In this document: positions 22,389-32,549 of the stretch, piece after piece
How positions within the stretch are numbered: position 1 is the stretch's first letter
Layout of the letters: the number at the start of each line of letters is the position of its first letter
Source of the DNA: Chryseobacterium sp. E1
GTDB taxonomy: Bacteria; Bacteroidota; Bacteroidia; Flavobacteriales; Weeksellaceae
Reading direction: 5' to 3'
Assembly: GCA_019203745.1 (NCBI GenBank)
Contig: CP078104.1
Location: forward strand, 4,836,001 to 4,900,000
DNA length: 64,000 bases
Translations under genes and position numbers: made by a program
The notes under the pieces: generated by a model
The model's database searches: none
Told to the model about the DNA's origin: nothing
What the model saw: only the letters and a program-made list of their open reading frames with translations

Positions 22389-23155
22389 TTAACATTGTCC
22401 TGCAAATATAAGGCTTAAATTTTTTCTGAAAAGCCTGCCTGTATTAATTTTTAAGAATTTATGCAGTTTAAAAGGATTTAAATAAACAGTTTGGATTTCC
22501 AAAAGAGACTGATCTTTTAAATCATGATAGATGAAAGAGGCTGCCGGGGAATCTCCCAATACATATATTACTGCATTTTGAATATCCTTGCGGAAAGATC
22601 TCATGATCCATTCCAGAATTTTTACAGGATCTATGGGGAGATCAAGAAAGTTTTTACGGGGAAGCTTTGGTCAAGGTCCGGGAAAAGATAATCTTCCTGT
22701 TCTGCATAAGCAACAGCCGTTACCGTTTTACTTACGGGCAGTGCCCTGTTGATCTCGTAGAGTTGGGATAACGCTTTTATATCACTGATCAGAATATAAT
22801 GATCCGCAGCCTGGTCCGGCACCCATGATCCGCAAAGCAGCCTGAAAAACAGAGTATCTCCCTGCTGAAGATTTTCTATCCATTTTTTCTCTTCATGATC
22901 ACAACATATGGTAATGGCAATATCTGCAATATGATGAACAGGCTCATAATCCCAGAATGCATATTGCTGCACTACCGGCTGAAGATCGTAATGTGGGTTA
23001 GACTGATAAATATCTATAGCCGATCCCGTAACGGACTGAATCTGTGAAAAATCCTGACTCTGGATCCTGATGTGGTAAGTGTGGGCTGCTATTTTGTTTT
23101 TCAGCAGAATAATTCCTGTGGAAATATTCAGAACCGGAATTGCGAGGCTGTTCAT
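22389..23155 (-). CDS. Divergent siderophore-interacting-protein-like oxidoreductase (one frameshift)
   Basis: About 255 residues after joining frames near 22655 (A run). The N-terminal half has beta-barrel sequence ending YEPVHHIADIAITICCDH. Then come NLQQGDTLFFRLLCGSW and DHYILISDIKALSQLYEI, which match the order of SIP/ferredoxin-reductase-like proteins (FAD barrel then NAD-binding half). The classic RxYT flavin motif and the YWRxG tail are absent, so it may have lost flavin or ferric-siderophore reductase activity or changed substrate. It sits 58 bases after the Crp/Fnr gene in the same direction. Confidence 0.6.
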
Positions 23156-23213
23156 TGTTCAAAAAAGTAATTATACATTTGAAAATCACAGGCCTTACAA
23201 TACTGAACTGAAT

Positions 23214-23783
23214 TCAGAGCTTAGATTTCAGCCTGCTCAGCGTTTCCTGTGAGATATTGAGATAAGAGGCCACCATTTTGTTGGAAAGCCTTCGCACGAT
23301 AATAGGATTTTCATCCAAAAGCTGGCGGTATTTTTCCAGAGCGTCCTGAACCAGAAAAGACATAAGTCTTTTGGTGTTGGTGACATAGGCGATCTCAAGA
23401 TAAATCCTGTAAAACTTTTCCCATTGCGGGATAATATCTAGAAGATGATAAAAGTTCTTGTGGGTGATATAATACACTTCCGAATCCTCAACTGCCTGGA
23501 TAAATTCTTCAGACGGTTCAGAAGTAATAAAGCTTACAAGTGCCGTGGCAAACTGATTTTCAAAAGCAAAATATCTGGTGGAATCCTGCCCTTCTTCATT
23601 GATGAAGAATATACGGAGACATCCTGACGTTACAAAAAAGGTTCTCTGGCTGGATTGTCCATTGGTGAGAAGCAGCTCGTTTTTCTTGAGTTTGATCGGT
23701 TTGAAATAAGAGAGAATGGTTTCCGTTTCTTCCTCTGTTACCGATATTTTACTTTTAATATATGAAATCAGTAATTCTTCCAT
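23214..23783 (-). CDS. Crp/Fnr family transcriptional regulator
   Basis: Intact, 189 residues. Residues about 25-115 form a cyclic-nucleotide-binding-like barrel (LLTNGQSSQRTFFVTSGCLR, DSTRYFAFENQFATAL) without the cAMP-contact RxS signature. The C-terminal helix-turn-helix ends ASYLNISQETLSRLKSKL. The recognition helix reads E-T-L-S-R, almost identical to the E-T-I-S-R of E. coli FNR that reads TTGAT half-sites. No N-terminal cysteine cluster for an Fe-S sensor is present. It lies inside the operon led by the MFS gene, whose upstream region carries TTGACTTAGATCAA, so autoregulation is likely. Confidence 0.9.
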   Translation of the reverse strand: MEELLISYIKSKISVTEEETETILSYFKPIKLKKNELLLTNGQSSQRTFFVTSGCLRIFFINEEGQDSTRYFAFENQFATALVSFITSEPSEEFIQAVEDSEVYYITHKNFYHLLDIIPQWEKFYRIYLEIAYVTNTKRLMSFLVQDALEKYRQLLDENPIIVRRLSNKMVASYLNISQETLSRLKSKL

Positions 23784-23851
23784 TGGGTATAAGATCAGTC
23801 GTTGGCAAATGTAGCGATAAATGCTGTTATCTGCCCTTATTTTTCTATGGA

Positions 23852-24590
23852 TTACCCTTTTTCAGAATGTTCATCTTCCGACTGGCCTGCTCTCCAGTAC
23901 GAACACGCATAGAGCCCATGCGGATCCCATTGCAGAGTTGTTCTGAAGTAGTGACGAAGCTCATGTACCGTAGTATATTCGGCAGCAATGTATACATATT
24001 CCTTCAGTATTCCCTGAGGAAATTCTGTTTTCCGGGCCTGTTCTGCCAGGTGGCTCCCTTTTTCGGGCTGGGGATTATGAAGCCATTCTACAGAAATATC
24101 AGCAGCGGAACATACAATAAGTTCATCTTCTTTTCCATGCACTTCCAGTATTATTTTTGCTGTTACATACGATGGCAGCTGCTCTGCAATGGCACATATT
24201 ACCGGTAGTGCTGTAGCATCTCCTACGAGAAGATAGAAGTCGGCTTCCGGTACCAGAGGCCTTGTACTCTGCTTCATTCCTATTTCCAGTGTATCTCCGG
24301 GAACAGCCTGTATGCCCATGCAGAAGCAGGACCATTATCTCCATGAGATACGAAATCCACCGTTAATTCCCTGGATTCCAGATCGATCTTCCGGTTTGTG
24401 TAAGTTCTTACCGATACATCATGTTCTTCAGCACTGTGAGGAATAAATATTTTATTATTGGAACCGGATCGTACATAAGCTAATAGCTCAGCCTGATGAT
24501 CATCAATCTCAAATACCGTACGGATAAGATGAGGCGTAAGAAATTTTTGTCTTTCATTCTGAAAACAGAACGTATTTTCTGAGTTGTCAT
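23852..24590 (-). CDS. Siderophore-interacting protein (ferric-siderophore reductase; two frameshifts)
   Basis: ATG 24590 (MTTQKIRSVFRMKDKNF) gives the normal SIP N-terminus after a break near 24540; a second break lies near 24310. The family motifs are all present: RTYTNR for FAD, DFVSHGDNGPASAW, LLVGDATALPVI in the NAD(P)H domain and SYWRAGQSEDEH at the C-terminus. The enzyme reduces ferric siderophores in the cytoplasm using NAD(P)H and FAD, releasing iron. It starts 10 bases after the MFS stop and precedes the Crp/Fnr gene, giving an iron-linked operon. Confidence 0.9.
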
Positions 24591-24600
24591 ACAATGTATT

Positions 24601-25773
24601 TTATTTTTTATTAAACAGTAAGATAAGAAGAGAAAGTGCACAGCTGATCCCACCAAACAGATATACCGACTGATAATCAAGCCATCCGGCGATAAGCCCC
24701 GCTACAGGACCGGCAAGGCCTAATGAAAGATCTACAAAGGCTACATAGGCACCCAAAGCAGTTCCTCTCATCTGCGGCTTCACTTTTTGTATGGCCAGGA
24801 CCCCTAAGGCCGGAAAACCAGTGAAAATCCAATTCCAGTCAGTCCGCACCCGATAATAGCTGCCATTTCAGAAACTGAGGTCCAGATCAGGATCTGCCCA
24901 GCTGCTTCGATGATCAGAGAGATAAAGGCAATTTTAAAACCTCCGTACCGATCAGGAAAAGAAGCAAACAGAACCCGGGTTACCACATAACAAATCCCGA
25001 AAACCATAAATGCGGATGAAGCATCTCCCCAGTTTTTTTCTGTAAAAAACAGAGCAATAAAAGAAGCAATACATCCGAATGCCATAGAAGAGAATGCAAG
25101 ACTGAGCCCCTGTCCCGAAATAGCGCCGATCACTTTATAAAAAGGAGTCCTGATATGGTCTTTATCTACCGGAATTGATGGTAGCTTTGCCGTAGAAAGC
25201 CAGCTAACCAGAGGAAGTAATATAATAAGGACAAATGCCGGGGTACCCCATATTCTTTACTCAGCCAGATACTCAGCGGTGCTCCGACAGCAATTCCCGC
25301 ATACATAGCAATTCCGTTCCAGGTCATTACTTTACCTGATTTCGAAGGCCCTGCGAGACCAATTCCCCAGGTAAGTGCTCCTGTAACAAGAAAACTTTCG
25401 CCAATCCCATGAATGATCCTTGCCAGCAGTAAAAAGCAAGTGCGCAGAAATGATCTGCCTGAAATAATACGGCCAAAACATAAGCAACTCCTGCAATAAC
25501 AGCTAATACAACCCCGGCCATCTTACTCTTCCTGGCTCCCCTGGTGTCTGTTATCCTTCCGGAATAGGCTCTGGTCATAAGGGTTGACAGAGATTGAAGC
25601 CCAATGACAAGACCTACGGTAAGACTGCCAAATCCTAAATGCTTCTGAACAAATTCCGGCAATACTCCCAACGCAATTCCTATGGTAAGATATACCCCAA
25701 ACACTGAAATGATAATAGGAGTAGTTGCCTTATAAAAATCAAGGGTCTGCCCTTTTTCTAATGTTAGATTCAT
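24601..25773 (-). CDS. MFS transporter, YfcJ/YhhS-like (frameshifted)
   Basis: The start is ATG 25773. Twelve hydrophobic segments are recoverable after joining frames near 25330, 25250 and 24810. The loop 2-3 motif is AYSGRITDTRGARKSKMAG and the second half contains FPDRYGGFKIAF. The sequence resembles the YfcJ/arabinose-exporter-like MFS group. It is first in the operon with the siderophore-interacting protein and Crp/Fnr regulator, so export or uptake of a siderophore or related small molecule is plausible but unproven. An FNR-like palindrome lies 59 bases upstream of its start. Confidence 0.82.
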
Positions 25774-25831
25774 AAATTTTGTTTTAAATACTATTCGGAT
25801 GCAAATGTCTTTGTATGGACAATGCCAAACT

Positions 25832-25845
25832 TTGACTTAGATCAA
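25832..25845 (-). promoter_or_regulatory. FNR-type palindrome upstream of the MFS-SIP-Crp operon
   Basis: TTGACTTAGATCAA, a TTGAY-N4-ATCAA dyad, is followed by AAAGGAA. It is centred about 65 bases before the MFS start codon in an 84-bp gap. The same 14 bases plus flank recur before the antiporter gene. It is a likely operator for the local Crp/Fnr protein. Confidence 0.7.
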
Positions 25846-25857
25846 AAAGGAATATGA

Positions 25858-27457
25858 TTATTCAGAATAAGAGCCGGAAGATGCTATTTCATGCTGGATA
25901 GTTGTCATCCAGAAATCCAGCTCTGTTTCTTTTTTTCCGGATGGTTTCAAGTGAAAATATGCCGTGGTGATAAGATTCTATAAGATTTTCCCGTTGGCAG
26001 GCTGCAAGCTCCAGTTCCAGCTCAAAATAAGCCTTTTTCCATGCGGTATGATGTGAGAAATGGGTATTGATATTATTGTTTTTAACTGTACTTCTTCTTT
26101 TTCAAGTTTTTTGATCATCATTTTCAGTGCATTTTCGTCTGTTTCATTATCCGTTTGATAATCATTAAGGAAAGACAAAGATTTTTTTAAAAGAAGAAAG
26201 TTCAGTTCTTTTTCTTCTTCCTTGTCTGATACTGAAGGTTTTATCATGCTGATAAGCCTCGGCAGTGTTAAACCCTGGATGAGTAAAGTGAAAATAATTA
26301 CGACAAATGATATGAATAAAACGGTGTCTCTCTGAGCTATAACCATCCCCAGATCATCCCGGAGCGGTAAAGCAAGTGCGGCAGCCAGTGAAACCACCCC
26401 GGATTCCGGACCATGACAGAATGATATATTCTTTTTTGACGGGGTCAGAAATGGTTCCTTTTTTCGGTTGTTTTATTGGAAAACAGAGGAAATAAAAAAG
26501 AACAGCCAGTCGTATAGCTACCAGAACAATAAATAACAAAAGTCCATAGAAAATAAGCACAGGTAAATCGGTTTCCGGGATGTTTGAAATAATGCCGGGC
26601 AACTGCATTCCAAGAATAAGAAATACCAGACCATTAAGAACAAAAACAGCTACGTCCCAGAAATGGCTCATCTGCATTCTGCTCTCACTTCTGAATAATG
26701 AAATAGAATTCCATGAAAGAAACATACCCAGAATAACGACTGCCAGTACTCCGGAACAATCAAGATGCTCTGCCAGACTGTAGGCAGCAAAAGGAAGCAG
26801 AATAACGGCAAAAGTCTCAGTACTGCTGTTACCGTTGAAGTATCTGTGCAGTTTTAAAAATACAAAACCCATGACAAGGCCAATGATAATTCCGCCAAGA
26901 CTGCTGCTGATAAATTGAAATCCTGCTTCCCAAAATGAAAATACTCCGCTGGTAATGGCTACAACAGCACATTTATAAGCAATAAGAGCGGAAGCATCGT
27001 TCAGCAGACTCTCCCCTTCCAGAATAGTTGTCAACTTCCGGGGCAGCGGAAGTGTCTTTGTAATGCTTGTTGCTGCTACAGCGTCAGGAGGAGCAATAAC
27101 AGCTCCCATAACAAATGAAACAGGCCAGCTGAATCCTGGAATAATGGCATGTACAATACAGGCAACAATTGTTGTGGTGAGAAAAACCAATCCTATGGCC
27201 AGAACTGAAATTGTACGGATCTCCTTTTTGAAATCCGGAATGGAAGTATTCCAGGCTGCATCAAATAATATGGGAGGAAGTACCACATAAAAGATCATTT
27301 CAGGGCTCATGTCAATAGATGGCACCAGTTGCGTGAGGCTCAGAATAAGGCCTGCAATTACAAGCAAGAGAGGAAGCGCCAGTTTTATTTTATCTTTTAC
27401 AGAGATGATGATGATCAGAATAATGGATATCCAGATGATTTTTTCAAGTTCTACCAT
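25858..27457 (-). CDS. CPA1 family Na+/H+ antiporter (two frameshifts)
   Basis: ATG 27457, about 530 residues. The hydrophobic core carries FYVVLPPILFDAAW, MGAVIAPPDAVAATSI and EGESLLNDASALIAY, the conserved ion-binding Asp region of NhaP/NHE-type antiporters, then LSWSGIRGG. Frame breaks near 26395 and 25935 are bridged. The C-terminal 130 residues form a charged cytoplasmic helical tail (KKLEKEEVQLKTI). Its role is pH and sodium homeostasis by proton exchange at the inner membrane. It carries its own FNR-type palindrome 48 bases upstream, linking it to the adjacent Crp/Fnr regulon. Confidence 0.88.
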
Positions 27458-27504
27458 AGCTTTATTTAAAGCTGCGAAAATAAAAAGTCACTTCGTGCAG
27501 AACT

Positions 27505-27518
27505 TTGACTTAGATCAA
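27505..27518 (-). promoter_or_regulatory. FNR-type palindrome upstream of the antiporter
   Basis: TTGACTTAGATCAA, identical to the site at 25832-25845 and with the same AAAGGAA flank, is centred about 54 bases before the antiporter ATG. Two identical dyads beside a Crp/Fnr gene suggest a small local regulon. Confidence 0.7.
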
Positions 27519-27674
27519 AAAGGAAAGAAGATTTTATAGGGCCGGAAGAATGGAGAAATTTAAAGTCCTAAAAACAAACATAGTTTTATTTTATTGAATA
27601 TGAAATCATTAATTACATGCATTAGTAACTTCCCTCTTCCAGCCTTATAATTTTATTTCTCACCTCCTTGTGTA

Positions 27675-28282
27675 TTAATCAAAATCCAGAAATCCATCGG
27701 TAAGCTGCTTCCATTGAATTTTGGCAATTCCCATAATTCCTCCTGCTGCCACCATAATATTTCTGATAACATCAAACCAGTTGGCATTAAAATTAGGAGT
27801 TTCGTTTCGCCCATATACGGCAGCTTTTAAATGAGTCGCATTCCTTGAAATCATAAAAGTGGATGTGGCCCGGGAACTGTAAAATGTGCAATATGTCCCT
27901 TTTTTCCATGCTTGGGATCCTGAGAAGGTCTGCAGGTCATGGTAACACTTTCAGAATAGGCATCCTGATAAAAGCAGATATCTGTAATCTCCACCCAGTC
28001 GTATCCTTTAGCTTCTGTTTCTCCCGGTCCGGGAATATTGATCCGTACAAAATCACCTTTCTGCGGTTCACGCTCTACCGGAGAGCCGTTGGAATCATAG
28101 AGCTTAAATGCAGCAAAAGCTTCTCCACAATAGGATTTCCATCGATTGATAAGGCAGAATCTTTTCTTCAGGATCTCAAATTTTAACGGAAGATGTGCCT
28201 CATCAAATTGTTTATAACTTTCAGTATCATGAAAACCGCCGGCTCTTTGCTGAGGCACTCCTTTTATTGACTTTGGCTTCAT
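27675..28282 (-). CDS. Conserved hypothetical protein (one frameshift)
   Basis: About 200 residues from ATG 28282 (MKPKSIKGVPQQRAGGFHD). A break near 27855 in a G run is bridged to give HFTVPGATSTFMISRNATH. It contains GDFVRINIPGPGETEAKGYD and WVEITDICFYQ, a likely beta-rich fold, and a hydrophobic stretch (NIMVAAGGIMGIAK) near the C-terminus. I do not recognise the family. The composition recalls small proteins found with Bacteroidetes type VI effector genes, but none adjoin it here. It is monocistronic. Confidence 0.5.
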
Positions 28283-28900
28283 GCGATGAATTTTAAAAAC
28301 AAATAAATGGAAATTCCGGCTCTTTTTTATGAGTATAATCACAAGGGCAAATCCGAGTCAGATCACACCCCATTATTTTTTACTCTGATGAGACTAAAAA
28401 GACCATGCTTTTGGATACTAAATCCATTAAGGTTGAAATATTTTTTCTAAAAATGAAAATTTTCTTTACGGAATAATTTTTTTAAAAGATTTTTTCTGAA
28501 TGACAAAATCCGGTAAAATTGGGTTCTATATAAGTCTAAGGCTGAATTCCGGAATATTGAATAAAATACAAAGGATTTAAATGATAATTATTTTTACTTA
28601 AAATAAATAATATTTAAAAAAAATACCGATATAATGCATTACATAATATAAATTTTACTTATATTTGTGAATCGAAATAATTTTTTTCATCATTTGTGTT
28701 TTTTAAGGTCTCCATTCTTGGGGACCTTTTTGTTTTTATTGATGATATAATCGAATATTTACAATTTATTTCGAAATTTACAAAATGTGAATTATTGATA
28801 TTAAAACACAAGTAAAACATCTTTTATTAAGAAGGTTAAAAGCTTTCACTCTTTTATTAAATCACTTTTAGGTGTTTATTTTCGTCTGCTTTATATTTTA
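28283..28900. other. Gene-free AT-rich region with a candidate small RNA
   Basis: About 620 bases without a supported gene between two leftward genes. It contains the TATATTTG element and terminator-like hairpin described as a candidate ncRNA; the rest is very AT-rich. Confidence 0.55.
28668..28736 (+). ncRNA. Candidate small RNA ending in an orphan terminator
   Basis: A 9-bp hairpin, AAGGTCTCC-attctt-GGGGACCTT (28705-28728), followed by TTTGTTTTT is an ideal plus-strand terminator, yet no plus-strand gene precedes it for over 1 kb. TATATTTG at 28660-28667 matches the Bacteroidetes -7 element TAnnTTTG. No clear -33 TTG is seen at the expected distance. A transcript of about 60-70 nt would result. 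This is only a prediction. Confidence 0.3.
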
Positions 28901-29683
28901 TTATTGCTGGATATTTTTTATAAAATCACTAGGTCTGAACTGCATCACCGACTGAAAACTCCGGGTATAGGCCTGTACACTCTTATACCCTACTTCATAT
29001 GCAGTTTCTGAAATGGTAAAATTTCCCGAACTCAGCAATTCCAGACTTTTAATTATACGGAGCATTTGCTGATATTTAATTAAAGTAAGTCCTGTTTCTT
29101 TCTTGAAGATCCGTTCCAATGAACGTAAAGATAATAAAGCTATATCGCTCAGCTCTTCTATTGTAATATCTTCGTGGTAATGATGATGAAGATACTCAAT
29201 AACACCTGTTAAGCGCTTGTCTTTCGGAAGGCAGATATGAAGTCTCAGAGAATGTTCCACAAAACGGGGAAGCTCATTAAAAGAGCTTGTAGAAATATCA
29301 TTTCATCATGTTTTCGGGAAGAAGCTTTGACCACTTTTCAGCATATCTGATCATTTCTTTCAGCACAGGAGGTACAGAAAAAACATTCACCTCCTGATAA
29401 AAAGAACCTTTTCCAGCCATGTCGGCAAACATAATCATCAGTTTGATCTTTTCGGAATGTGAATTGGTCTTATGAACAGCGCCAGGTGGTATCCAGACGG
29501 CATGGTTCTGTGGCAGAAGATAGATCCTTTCTTCAATGGTAATATACTGGAACCCGCTTTCCACATATACCAATTGTCCTTTTGGTGTTTATGGAGTACG
29601 TCATCATGCATCCAGTTTTCTTCAAACCATACAATGTAAGGCTTGTTCAATTCATCTACTTCAATACTGTTGTTGGCATTCAT
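28901..29683 (-). CDS. AraC family transcriptional regulator (two frameshifts)
   Basis: ATG 29683 (MNANNSIEVDELNKPYI). An N-terminal cupin-like sensor domain (LLPQNHAVWIPPGAVHKTNS) is followed by the C-terminal double helix-turn-helix: YLHHHYHEDITIEELSDIA, then FKKETGLTLIKYQQMLR and SVQAYTRSFQSVMQFRPSDF. Frame breaks near 29578 and 29290 are bridged. It is divergent from the CynX-like MFS gene with only 71 bases between starts, so it most likely controls that transporter. Confidence 0.88.
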
Positions 29684-29754
29684 GTCGTTTCATGTTAAAA
29701 CTTTGGCAAAATTAAACAAAATTACTATGCTAATTTTGCACAAAAGATTTTATT

Positions 29755-30960
29755 ATGATGAAGAATGAAATAAAAAGAAACGCTTCGTATGCTTTGCTGA
29801 TCATTAATGTTCTGGTAGTTATTCTGATCTCCAGTAATCTTCGCTCCCCTATTGTTGCCGTATCTCCGGTGCTGGGAGATGTGAGGGATGCTTTGAAACT
29901 GGATAATTTTCAGGTCAGCCTGCTTACGTCTATTCCCCTTTTTATGTTTGCAGCCTGTTCTGTTCTGGTAAGCAGATTTTCAAATACGTTGGGGATCAGT
30001 AAGCTTCTGATGTATTCCGTTATTATTTTAAGTTTCGGATTATTCCTTCGTATTACAGGATCACTTTGGCTATTATTCCTTGGTTCACTGTTTATTGGAT
30101 TGGGTATATGCATCGGCAATGTGGTGACTCCGGGATATGTTAAAAATAATTTCCCCCAACAAATAGGCCTGATGACCGGTATTTTTGCTGTATCGATGAA
30201 CCTTACTGCAGCGCTGGCTTCCGGATTCAGTGTGAAAATTGGTGAATGGACAGGATTCGGATGGCGTGGTTCCCTGGGAATCTGGCTGGTAATTGCAGCT
30301 TTAGGATTACTGGTTTTGATCCTCGAACTTATATTCAATAAAAAGAATCCTGAACAGCCTAAAACGGCATTGAGTACTTCGGATTTTAATATGTTCAAGT
30401 CCTCACAGGCCTGGAATATCAGTGCTTTTATGGGTCTGCAGTCTTTATTTTATTACTGTATGGTGGCCTGGCTACCTTCATTTCTTGCTGATTATCATAT
30501 GCAGGGGGAAAGTTCGGGATGGGTACTTTTTGTGATCCAGATTACGATGATCCCTATTACGTTTTGCTGCCCGATTATCGCCAGTAAAATGAAAGATCAG
30601 CGCATTATGATTATTTTTATCTGCGCTTTAATGTTTGGAAGCACGATGATGTTTGTATTTCTGAAGTCTGAGTGGATCTATGTGAATGCAGTGATTATAG
30701 GTATTTCTAACGGATTGTCTTTCAGTTTGTCTATTCTGTTCTTTTCTGCCCGAACCAAGAGTAGTATCAATGCGGTAAAAATCTCCGGAATGGCTCAGTC
30801 TGTAGGGTATCTGATTGCAGCATTCGGTCCGCCACTGTTTGGGAAGTTGCATGACTGGGATGTGTCCTGGAACAGCTCATTCTATTTTCTGAGTGCTGCA
30901 GTAGTACTGATGTTCTTTTTCGGAATGAAGGCTGCGAGAAATAAGTATGTAGAAGATTAG
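29755..30960 (+). CDS. MFS transporter, CynX/NimT family
   Basis: Intact, 401 residues, 12 predicted membrane helices. The N-terminal signature SSNLRSPIVAVSPVLGDV and RFSNTLGISKLL are typical of CynX/NimT (cyanate or 2-nitroimidazole type) transporters. The second half begins after a charged central loop (FNKKNPEQPKTALSTSDF). It may export a toxic small molecule or take up an anion; the substrate cannot be told. It is paired with a divergent AraC regulator and ends in a strong terminator at 30977. Confidence 0.9.
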   Translation: MMKNEIKRNASYALLIINVLVVILISSNLRSPIVAVSPVLGDVRDALKLDNFQVSLLTSIPLFMFAACSVLVSRFSNTLGISKLLMYSVIILSFGLFLRITGSLWLLFLGSLFIGLGICIGNVVTPGYVKNNFPQQIGLMTGIFAVSMNLTAALASGFSVKIGEWTGFGWRGSLGIWLVIAALGLLVLILELIFNKKNPEQPKTALSTSDFNMFKSSQAWNISAFMGLQSLFYYCMVAWLPSFLADYHMQGESSGWVLFVIQITMIPITFCCPIIASKMKDQRIMIIFICALMFGSTMMFVFLKSEWIYVNAVIIGISNGLSFSLSILFFSARTKSSINAVKISGMAQSVGYLIAAFGPPLFGKLHDWDVSWNSSFYFLSAAVVLMFFFGMKAARNKYVED

Positions 30961-30976
30961 CCGCCATTCTGCACAT

Positions 30977-31007
30977 GAAAAGGATAGAAGAAAATTCTAT
31001 CCTTTTC
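30977..31007. terminator. Bidirectional terminator between MFS and MBL genes
   Basis: A 13-bp perfect stem, GAAAAGGATAGAA with TTCTATCCTTTTC and a GAAAA loop, lies 16 bases after the MFS stop and 50 bases from the convergent MBL-gene stop. Confidence 0.85.
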
Positions 31008-31057
31008 TGTTTTGGATCTGTATTTATTCTTTTCGAATGGTTTTCTGTATTCAGAGA

Positions 31058-31824
31058 TTACAAATGAAGTTCCACTTCTTCTCCGTCTTCCAGGATGAAG
31101 CATCTGTTCTCAAGTCCGTTTTCACTGATCTTTTTTCTGGTATACTTCCGGTCTTCTCTGCAGTGGCTTACCGCTTCCAGATGGGTTACCCAAACAGCAG
31201 ATCCCGGAGCATATTTACAGACTTTTATAATGTCATTACTTGTCATAATAATAGGATCTCCAACATCAAAAGTAGCAGCACCTCCGGCTACAATGATGTG
31301 CTGTGGCTTATGTTTATCTATTTCAAAGGCAATTTCATCATACCAGATAGTGTCTCCTGCAATATAAACGGATTTATTTTCTTTTTAAAAACGAATCCAT
31401 TGACGATTCCCATTTTCTCTCCGATTTCTCCTGTTCCGTGGCGGCCTTTGGTAGTTGATATTTCAATGTTGTTCCATTGCAGCCGATCATTTACGATCAC
31501 TATATTTGTAAATCCCTGTTCTGCCATGTAATCTGAAATAACATCGGAGCAGATGATTGGAATATTCTTGTCTAAAAGTTCGACAGCATCAGCATCCCAA
31601 TGGTCAGGATGAAGGTGGGTTACAGCAACAGCATCAATCCCTTTTAATTTTTTATGCAATTCTTCCCTGCTGAAAGGTAGATCTACAAGGGGGTTCAGTA
31701 ATTCACTTTCTGTCATAGGCATTTTTCCCATAGACCCTTTTTCTCCAAGCATTGGATCCACAAGGATGGAAAGTTCATCAATATTCAGCACCAATGTGGC
31801 ATTACGCCATAATTGTAATTTCAT
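31058..31824 (-). CDS. MBL fold metallo-hydrolase, UlaG-like (one frameshift)
   Basis: About 255 residues from ATG 31824. AVTHLHPDHWDADAV is the HxHxDH zinc site. After bridging a T/A-run break near 31385 the protein continues with VYIAGDTIWYDEIAF, whose Asp is a metal ligand. The last His motif is VWVTHLEAVSHC. It is a cytosolic hydrolase of the UlaG/L-ascorbate-6-phosphate-lactonase-like group; the substrate is unknown. It is divergent from an HxlR regulator (93-bp gap). Confidence 0.85.
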
Positions 31825-31917
31825 TTTTGAGTATTTTTGTTGAACAAAGATATTATCTGGTAAAAGTAAAACAATCGAAGGTTACCAAAATGTTAACCAT
31901 AAATATTCATTTGACTG

Positions 31918-32231
31918 ATGAATTTTGAAGAATTTAAGAACTGCGGATTAAGACGAAGCCTGAATATCCTTTCTGGTAAATGGAAACCTTTGATCCTTCA
32001 TAATCTTTTGAAGTGGAACAGGTACGTTTTGTAGAGCTTTGGCGGAGTATGCCGCGTGTTTCTAAGAAAGTACTGGCAGAGCAGCTGAAACAGCTGGAAG
32101 ATGATCTTATTATTGAACGGATTGAAGTTTATAATTTTCCTCCGGAAGTATATTATAAGCTAACGGAAAAAGGACAAAAGCTGGGACCTATTCTTTCTGA
32201 ACTTCACTCATGGGGAAATGAACCGGGATAA
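31918..32231 (+). CDS. HxlR family winged-helix regulator (one frameshift)
   Basis: ATG 31918 opens a roughly 104-residue protein with the HxlR signature: CGLRRSLNILSGKWKPLIL, then, after adding a T near 32011, VELWRSMPRVSKKVLAEQL, LEDDLIIERIEVYNFPPEV and YKLTEKGQKLGPILSEL. These regulators respond to reactive aldehydes, quinones or disulfide stress. The divergent arrangement suggests it controls the MBL hydrolase. Confidence 0.88.
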
Positions 32232-32295
32232 AAACTATTTAAAAATGAAAACGCAGATCAGGCAATTCAATACTGGTTTATGATCATGAGCAATA

Positions 32296-32502
32296 TTGAA
32301 TTCGGAAGCATTTATCGTGGAAAAAGTTTCTTCATGGAATTATATCAAAATTTCCTATAATGATCTGAATAAGAATATATTGAAGTTCAATAAAGATGAA
32401 TTAAAGGAATTGATTCCTATTCTGAAAAAGCCGAACTGGAGCTGTAAAAATACATCCACCATCATTACACAAGAAAACCTTACAGGTTCCGGAAACCTAT
32501 AA
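32296..32502 (+). CDS. Possible small hypothetical protein, fragmentary
   Basis: A frame of 68 codons from TTG contains KVSSWNYIKISYNDLNKNI and KDELKELIPILKKPNW, which look protein-like. A better start may be ATG at 32287 (Met-Ser-Asn-Ile-Glu) if one base is missing. It could be a real small protein or the remnant of a larger one. No family is recognised. Confidence 0.3.
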   Translation: MNSEAFIVEKVSSWNYIKISYNDLNKNILKFNKDELKELIPILKKPNWSCKNTSTIITQENLTGSGNL

Positions 32503-32505
32503 GGT
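32476..32505. repeat. ACCTTACAGGTT inverted repeat
   Basis: AACCTTACAGGTT and AAACCTATAAGGT flank a CCGG-like centre to form a near-perfect hairpin. It overlaps the stop codon of the small frame at 32502 and lies beyond the bioA stop. No strong T-tract follows on either side, so it looks like a dispersed palindrome and may also help termination. Confidence 0.45.
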
Positions 32506-32549
32506 ACATTAAAAAAATTAAAAATAATTATTATCTGAAGAGGATCAGT

